Positions 51,457-60,400 of a stretch of DNA of 64,000 nt are shown one piece after another (position 1 is the stretch's first letter; each line of letters opens with the position of its first letter). The DNA is taken from NCBI RefSeq assembly GCF_964340395.1, contig NC_135564.1:11117891-11181890 (forward strand), written 5' to 3'. A program made the position numbers and the translations under genes. The notes under the pieces were generated by a model. That model was not told the DNA's origin. It did not search any database and worked only from the letters and a program-made list of their open reading frames with translations. The stretch comes from Glandiceps talaboti (taxonomy: Eukaryota; Hemichordata; Enteropneusta; Spengelidae).

Positions 51457-54400
51457 ATGTATATATGTATGTGTGTATGTATGTGTGTATTTGTGCATAC
51501 GTGCGTGTGTGTGTGTGCGTGTGTGTATGTGTGTGTGTATGTGTGCGTGTGCGTGTGTGTGTGCATGTGTGTGTGTGTGTGTATGTGTGTGTGTGTGAGT
51601 GTGTGTATGTATGTGAACATGATAGACAGTATACATGTGTACATCTTAAGAAGTGATCATACCATCTTCACTTTCAGATTCCTTCTTGGGTTTCTTGCTA
51701 GGTTTTGTCACTGCTTCTAAAGTTGGTTTAACTTCCATTACAAATGCTTTGTTTTCTAATGTCACTGTCTCTGGTATGATGACTGCATTTTCTTCTGACA
51801 CTTCCTCTGTTGCCATGTCAACACCACTTGCTCCGTCTTCATCTCCAACTTCATCCTCTTCTTCCTCCCCGTCTTCTTCTTCTTCGTCTTCTTCACCTTC
51901 CTCCTCCTCCTCTTCTTCTTCTTCTACATCGACCTCATTTTCTTCTGATTCAGATTCTAAAACACGAAAGGAAATTTTTTTCATGAGGATGAAAAAAATG
52001 AAACGTGTAATACTTTAAAAAGTTTCCCAGGGAATTATAAATACAAAATTCCTGAGGGAATGTTCATTCATAACAAACTACAATATAACTATAGCAACAA
52101 TATATATTTGCGAGTAAAGAAGGCCATATTCACTGGCTACTACAGCGATAGAGACTAACAAGAGAAGCACTTCATTTTCCATTTCCTGAGTTTATAAATC
52201 AATCTAAAAGACAGTCTGTAAGTGACAGTTGGTGAACTTTGAACTTTTCGACCAAGACTAATCTTTGCTTAGTTGACTGGAAACTAAACATGCATAAAAT
52301 AGAGACTAAAATATCTTCCGGTACATTCATTAACACAATTGCACTAGGCTAAATACACACTTTACATAATTTCAAATCTAATTCATCATGCATTCTTACA
52401 AGTATGTATATAGTAGTTGCACATCATAAGTTCAATCTGCTCTATACTGATCGATCATTTTGTTCTGTTGCTAATACAAATGTACAACCATGTGAACATT
52501 GACAATATAAACGAATCCTTGCTTGAAATGTGCTTCAACTATTACTTTGAGGGCTGTTTTACGACATATCACTTTCAATATTCGTAAAAATCATTTCCTT
52601 GGGAACTAGTTGAACACTGAAAAGGTAAAATTTTATAGTACTGAAAATATCTCTGTTAACAGTATAGTCAGTGTTCTCCTAGGATTGTTTTGGAAGCAGA
52701 ATGGCTCATTTGCATAATTTATTTGTATGATTTGCATAACAGTAACGATTAGTTTTGTCAGGAAAGCTACAATTATTTCAAACTAAATGTCCAGAGATGA
52801 GTAGACTTAAAAAAATATTTTTTTTTAAAAGTTTGCGTACACCTGTATACGGTGTCGCATCTGGCTGAAATCTCGTGATACGTGAGAATTACTTCAAAAA
52901 CTCGCGAGAGGCGAGGTGATACTGACAAACAAATACTGTAAGCATGGAAATTTTCACTTAAGATATCTTTTCACATATTTAACTGGAAAACAAAAATGTG
53001 GAAAAAAAGTAGTGGCGAAACTGTCTTCTTGTATATAAAACACAGTACACCAGGCTTAGAAATGAATGAACAGTAGTTTTTTGGAACTAGTTGAAGACTA
53101 AAATCGACAAATATTTTAGGTGTAAAAATCTAGGTTTACAGTAAATGACAAACCTTTATCTTCCAGTACATCGTCGTCGTCATCTTTACCACCAGTGATC
53201 ACCATATCTGGTGGTACTACTAGAGGATGAGTATCGTTGATATCACCGTTTGGTAGTTTCATCATCTCTCTATTCTCGTTCTCATCTTCATCATCATCTC
53301 CTTCTTGTACGGCTTCAAAGAATGGCCCTAGGTTATTCACAAACTTAGACACCTCTGGTGTGTGTGGCATTGTTTCTACTATCTGTGAATTCAAGTTCAA
53401 AGTAAAAAAACAAACAGAATATTTTTAGCACTTTCTGAAAATATTTCAACATTCGACTTTAATCTGAAATTGATTTTGCTCACAACAGAGTTTTACTTGA
53501 CTTTACACAGGTGATAACGCACAAGCTGTTCAAAGTTTTTTTTTTAAGCATTGAGCTTTCCATCTGTCTTGGTTGATGAGTTTTATTTGTTCTGTAATTG
53601 ATATTGGTCAAGAACCTTTCTTTGCAATAATATTTTTAAAGCTACACTTGCTGTAAATGGAGCTGTTTTTTGAAACTGTTTAGTTAGATATAAATGATGT
53701 ACTCATAATACCATACACACTGAACAGTATTAAATCACCTGTGGGTAAATATATTTCTGTAGTAGTACACATAGCATGGTGCAATAATCTAACCGAGTTG
53801 GTTTTTGGGTCCACATCCAAAAATCAGCACTCCGCTGAATCATGATTTCAACTTATTACTATACTACATATAGATAAAATAAACATCTAATTGATATGCA
53901 CAATGTCTAATTATTGGTGTTCTAACAATTTTCAGTGAATATATTGTTGGTTTTCTGATTGGAAAAATAATACCCAGGTTACAGCTAGCACAGGTTGATG
54001 ACCAGTGTGAAGTTTGAAGGTTAATGAGATATGGAATGGACCTGGTTGTCCTTTAACAGCCACATTTGTATTAATTTAAATATAAGTTTTGTGAAGTGAC
54101 TACATGTATTCTAACTTTTTTGTTGCCAGCAGTCTTGATGAGGTTCTAAAATAAACACTGATACTGACAAATATGTAGTATTCACATTTCCAAGGCCAAT
54201 GTCAGATTCAAATTTGAGTGTGCAAACTTGTACAGCAGAGCTATAGAAAAAAGTTAGTCCTGAACGAAAGGAATGATCTTCTTTTAATCCATATGGCTCC
54301 ACAGATAGGATTGTAGTATTGCAAGACCATGGGATCCAAACATTGGGGTTTAACACCTTAACCATTTATGTCATGAAATTATCGGTACAGATAATACATC

Positions 54401-57400
54401 TCAAGTGTACAGTTTGCTAGACTCTCACACTAGTTTTAAACCTACTGATGGAACATGACAAGGTATATATATACTGTAGTAAATCCTTCAGATATCCATA
54501 CAATGCTTCTCATCAATCATATACATTTGTAGTTTAGCTGCTAGACCCTCAGGTAATTCTGCTAACTTTAAAAGCTACCACAGGTCGCACAGCAATAACA
54601 TGCTGTCAAAGTTATCCTCGGCTTTTGTTTGGCAACCTTCCGAGTGCAAATCTGAGGTTTTGTTACCAGACCAATACATTTGAAGAGTCCACATAATATG
54701 TACATACATGTATAACCGTCAACTTGGCATGGCTTGTGTAACTATCAGCTTTACTTTGATAACGTTCTGCCTGAGTTGGGTATTACATACTTTACAACTG
54801 ACAGAGGTACTCTTGGTGTTTTGGTGGGTAGCTTTTCCTTCAAATGACATGAGGCATAATCAATCGTGTTCAAGGATGAAGTGCAAGACATTATTATGAT
54901 GACAATACTTAATAACTGAAATGCCATGTTTCATCATGCTAGAGTGTCAAACTAGAACAATCTCAACTCACACACGTACCTACAGTTCTGCATGTGTAGC
55001 ACATGGAATGAACATTGTGTTGACCATGAAATTGAATGTTCATTTTTATGATGCACGTAGGTAGTAAAATTCTATGTCAGGTACCAGGAATTTGCCACTA
55101 TGATTTCCTCGTTGCAAGCAAAGCGCAAAATGATGTTGTCATGGATCTTACTAAATATCATTTACACATCCTGCAGCAAGTGTGGCCATTACTTGTATGA
55201 GGGTGTATGGAGTTGTACAATGCCTCTTATGTTTGTACATGAGAAAATGAAGTTTTCACCGAGTGTCATTTGAAAGAATCATCATTATGGGTGCCCCACA
55301 GTGTGGCTACTTACATAAAGTCACCCACAACAATGAGTCTCTAAGTCTATTGTGTTTAATATGCTGGAGAACAAAATTCTGATAAAATGGAGAATATTTA
55401 CTTGGTCAATGATGGCTACAGCTCTACAGTGCATTGCAGATGACTGCTCACTCTCTCCGTTTGATACAACCACACAGCAACCAGTCGGAAACAGTACAAG
55501 TGACACTTTACGATTGCAAGATTGAATGAATATACTTTATAGCTACATTTTGTCTTATGAAATAAACTTACATAACACCATGCAGACATCAAAACATTGT
55601 GTCTGCGTGTCTTTCTAATGGCTATTTCATTCAGACAAAATGTAGTAAGAAATTACAATCTTGTAATCTTAGAGTGTAGAATATTCAGTTTCTTTTTATG
55701 TTTCTGTGTGGTTGTATCAAATAGAGCCAGTGAACGGTAAACTGCAATGTGCTGTATAAACATGATAATGATTTATATGACCTGTAAGTGAAAAGAATAT
55801 AGATGTTCCAAAGTATCTATGCCCAGTATTATTATATATGTACCAGTGATTATTTGCACTGCTGCAAGCGCATACTAGTGGTATTTGCACTGCAGTGCAA
55901 TACCGAAACATTATTGCATACCTGCAATCATCAGATATGCTAATGAGGGCACAATTGTTTGTTATGCATGAAAGCGCGAGTTTGCAGAGTATCATTTTAC
56001 GGAAAAATTTGCTGTTATGGATAAACATATCTAATAATAACAGAACCCCATTCTCTATGAGTTCCAGTGTGGGTACACTCAGTGGTATTTGCAACTCATA
56101 CTTGCTGTGTTTTCTGCTGCACTTTTCACTCCCTACACTCATGAAAGTATGGCTGAGAGAATACTGCAAGCACATGTGCAAATACACTGAGTGCACCACA
56201 CCTGCCTTCACGTGTAATGGATTGCTGTTATAGTACTTTTTCTAAAACAAAGTAAGAGTATTAGTGAAAGACAGTGAACATGTATCAATCTAAAGACGCT
56301 GAATTAATTTTGTGAATTTTAAAGCACTCTGTGAATGTGTATGAGTACATGTTTTGTTAATGTAAGGCACTCTATGAATATCAATGGACATGTGTGATTG
56401 GTAGATGTTTGTTAAATTGTGACTCTGTATACATAATTACCTCCTTAATTTTGGCAGGAGAAGGGTCTGACAAATAAACATGTACCATCTGCAAGGAAAT
56501 AAAAATTAAAATCAACACAAGAAAGGAAAAGTGGCGACTTAATTTAAATTTAAATTTCAAGTTCAGGTTTATTTTAATGACTGTTTAGTATTTAAAAAAG
56601 TTTTTGACCCTTTTGACAAAGCAAATCAAAATTCATTTAATGAATTCACTATACAAAAATGATTTCCAGTTGATTACTGTGCAAACTTGAAACCCTTTCT
56701 TAAAAATGACCAAATGATTGACAAAATATATCTTTTTTGGGATAATCTGAATTCAAATGTGAATAATTTAGTTATTGTCTTTTCTCTGAAAGTGTATCTG
56801 TGGAATCTATGTATATCCTATAAACAAAATAAGGCCCAGTAGTTGTTACTGAAATGCCCCCCCCCCCCCCCCCCCCCCAATTTTGTTTGTAGTTTCTTAT
56901 TTTATGATGTTTTAATCTAAATGCAAGTAAGTTAATTTTATCCCTTATCGGCTAATCCTTCTCAAGAGTACATTTCAATATTTCACTAGCAATGTCATGA
57001 CGGTAACATAGCAGTTTATCTTTGAAAAAGAGACGGTCTTTCATTAAATTATTGCAATTTACCTCCATCATTTTTCCAGACTCTGGATATTGCTCCAACA
57101 TCTGCCAACAGAAAGTTTACAAATAATATTTCATACTTAAGTATTCCCTTCAAGAGAAATTACTGATATATCATTAAAATATGATAACATTTGAAAATAT
57201 AGACATTAAACTAACAAACATTCTCAAAATATACCAAACTAAATTCATTTCTAGTTTTATCAAAATGATTTCAGGACTTCAAGCTGATTATGATTTATAT
57301 TAATATTTCTGGCTTGAATTTCAGTTGTGAGCTGTGGTCGTACTGTGGCAGTCCCAAAATTATAGGGAGAATTAATAATGACATGTTGTACTGCTATGAA

Positions 57401-60400
57401 TATTAACAAGGCTCACCAATTACTGTATGGACTTAGCAATTTATCATACCAGTAAATTATACTTCGTCATTAGCACAATAACAAAATTCACATTTTATTT
57501 TATTTTTAAGACCTTAGTTTAATTTCTACTGTTAAAATAATGAATATGTCCAAATATGGTCTGATATATGGGCTTATTAGTTTCAAAATGTCAGTATTAG
57601 ATCTTGACATGTATGTACATGTACATGTTAGGACTATGAGGTGAACATCTCTTTTTTTTCTAGCGTTATAATGCTCATGTAACAATGCTAGAGATAGGAT
57701 GATATCTAAGGACAGCTTTCGAAAATAATAGCTCGAACTGTCAGGGACAGGACAGGACAGTACAGATCACAAAGTGCAAACAATTAAATAAACAAATACA
57801 GCCTAGTTACTGAATTGTGATAATCTAGCAGTATTTCATACACTGGGAAAAATATCTGCGATTCTTTGATTAAATAATGTTTATTATGATATCGTTATTT
57901 TTTAATGTTTTGTGTTCTATGATCATTGTTTTACCTTTTTGACTTTCTCTGGATCAGAATACTTTTGGAACACCTGTAAAGTGTAAAACATGAAGAACGC
58001 TATCAATCAAAACTTTTGGTGCACATGTGTGCCCATGTTACAAAAACCTTTCATTGATATCACTTTTTTCTTCTTCTTTACCATTCTTCCATCTACCATT
58101 TCTGTAGTTTTGTATTTTATATAACGAATACAGGATGGTTCCTGTATTCACGTAAGTCCATTAACAAACAGTGACCATGTTCTAGCTATCAATATTACAC
58201 CAGAAATGGGTCTACTAGAGTGTAATATTGTACCAGTGTTTCGTTAACGAAGGTAAGGAGGTAAAATCTACCTGAGTTCTCAAGTCATTTTACCAGGGTT
58301 CCCTACCAGTGTTTTTGTTAAGGGAGATAAGCAGGTAAAATCTACCCGACAAGTTCCCCAGTCATTTTACCAGGTTCCCTACAAGTGTTTTTGTTAAGGG
58401 AGGTAAGCAGGTAAAATCTATCCGAGTTCACCAGTCATTTTCCCAGGGTTCCCTGCAAATGTCTTTGTTAAGGGAGGTAAGCAGGTAAAGTCATTTTACC
58501 AGCATTCCCGACCAAAATGATGATACAATGTGCACAGGAAACTCTGCCAGTTTTTCAATTATATTTCCATTTTTCTGTGACTAGGGTTTCCAAACTTTAG
58601 CAAAAACAGTGTGTGTGTCAATCTTTACAACTTAGATACTTCTTTTAATAAATCTGTACTTTTCACTCCTCCTAGTAAAAGCATACTACTTCTCTGGACG
58701 TATGTCGACAACTATTCCATAATCCATCCATCCATCCCTCAATTCATCCATCTCTGCTTAAACCCATCCGTCCCTCAATTCACCCATCTCTCTTACAACC
58801 CAGCCATCTGTCATTGGTGTGTACAAAAACAAAAACAAAATCAACACCCCCACTGCTATAATTCACATCAAATAGTACTATTCAAGTTCTATGTAAAGTT
58901 CTGACCATTGCATATTTTAAACTTCAGTCACTTGCCATCATTGCCAAATAAGAAATATACAACCCTTGCTGTAGTTGTCTAGAGACGCCTCTGATCAGAG
59001 CATTGTTTTATCAGTAGTGGACAATTAAAACTAGTGTGTTGGGGTATACTGGGTACTGGTAGTGAAAGGGTTAAATTAAAGGTACTGGAAAGACTTCTCC
59101 TTATCATACTATTAAAGTGATATAATGACTATGTACATTGATACGTAACGACAATGGCTGCCGCTGAGTATGATGCAGATTCACACCATGTTCTCATCCG
59201 TTTATGTCTGTGAAAGTTAGTCATATCATCGTATACCAATGACTAACTTTCACAGACAAGCTGATAAAAGCTGCACTTGAATCTACATCAGAGATATTAG
59301 CTGTTGTTTTTGTATTAATACAGGTCTGTTTTACTTGTCCAGTACTGATAAAACAATGTTTTGATCAGTAGCGTCTTTAGATATATGCTGCAAGGGTTGT
59401 AATTGTATGTCTACATGTTACAAGTACATCAAATGAAGTACACTGGCATCATAATTATTATGCAAACATGTCAGTCAAGCATCCATATATCCTTTTCAAG
59501 GTCTTCAAATGTTTCCACAGAAAAACAGGACAGAATATATTCAAGACCTGTAGTGTCTTTTGGGCTGTGTATTTGCTAAGAGCAATACATGTATGTACAA
59601 TGCCCTTCAGTTCTTCAAAACAGTTTATCTTGGTTCCATACCAGTATTATGGTTGGGTTTGGGCAGCAACAGGTACACGTAAGTACAATGTACTGATGTA
59701 CTTCTGTTCCTGCAGTTTACAGGAGCCCTGGAAATGGCAAATTTACCATACTTCCAGATCTCTAGTAGTATTTCAAAACAAACACTTGGATACTTTCTGA
59801 ATTACAAAGGATTACAAATGAGATAATATTACCTTCTTCAGTTCATCTACATAGCACTGCATAGCTTGCTGTTTGGTCATGTCTCCTAACTTGGACCATG
59901 CATCCCTGTCATAAGATTTATACACAAAATATGAATATAACAGGACTACAGTACAATATTGTGAAAAATATATAATAGTATTTTCACTTAAACAATCCCT
60001 GAATGCGATACAATTAGAATCACAAAACCTAAAATATTTTTTCGTCTGGCTCAATAAAAATTTCAAACACTGCTATATTTCATAGTCTGGCTCAACAAAA
60101 ATTATACTAACATTGCTACATTTTATTGTCGGGGCTCAAGAAAACTGTTATCAACACTGCTACAATTTCTCGACTTGCCAAGACAAATATCTCTTTTGGT
60201 AAGATATTAGCGCTTGTTAGCTTGCTTAATACTATACTCGTAATGGATAAAACTAACCTCCAAATAAGATGTACAATGTCTCATAACTGGTATTTTAATA
60301 ATATTCAGGAAATGTATTGTTGGTTATCTGATGAAAGAAAATAGTACTTCAGGTACAGCTATTGCAACTTTATTTAACTCTAGTCTTTACAACTTACCAT

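Noticed and set aside
55717-56211. 164-codon minus-strand frame
   Set aside because: Overlaps MITE-like sequence and an ACBD5 intron; no family signature and no splice continuity.
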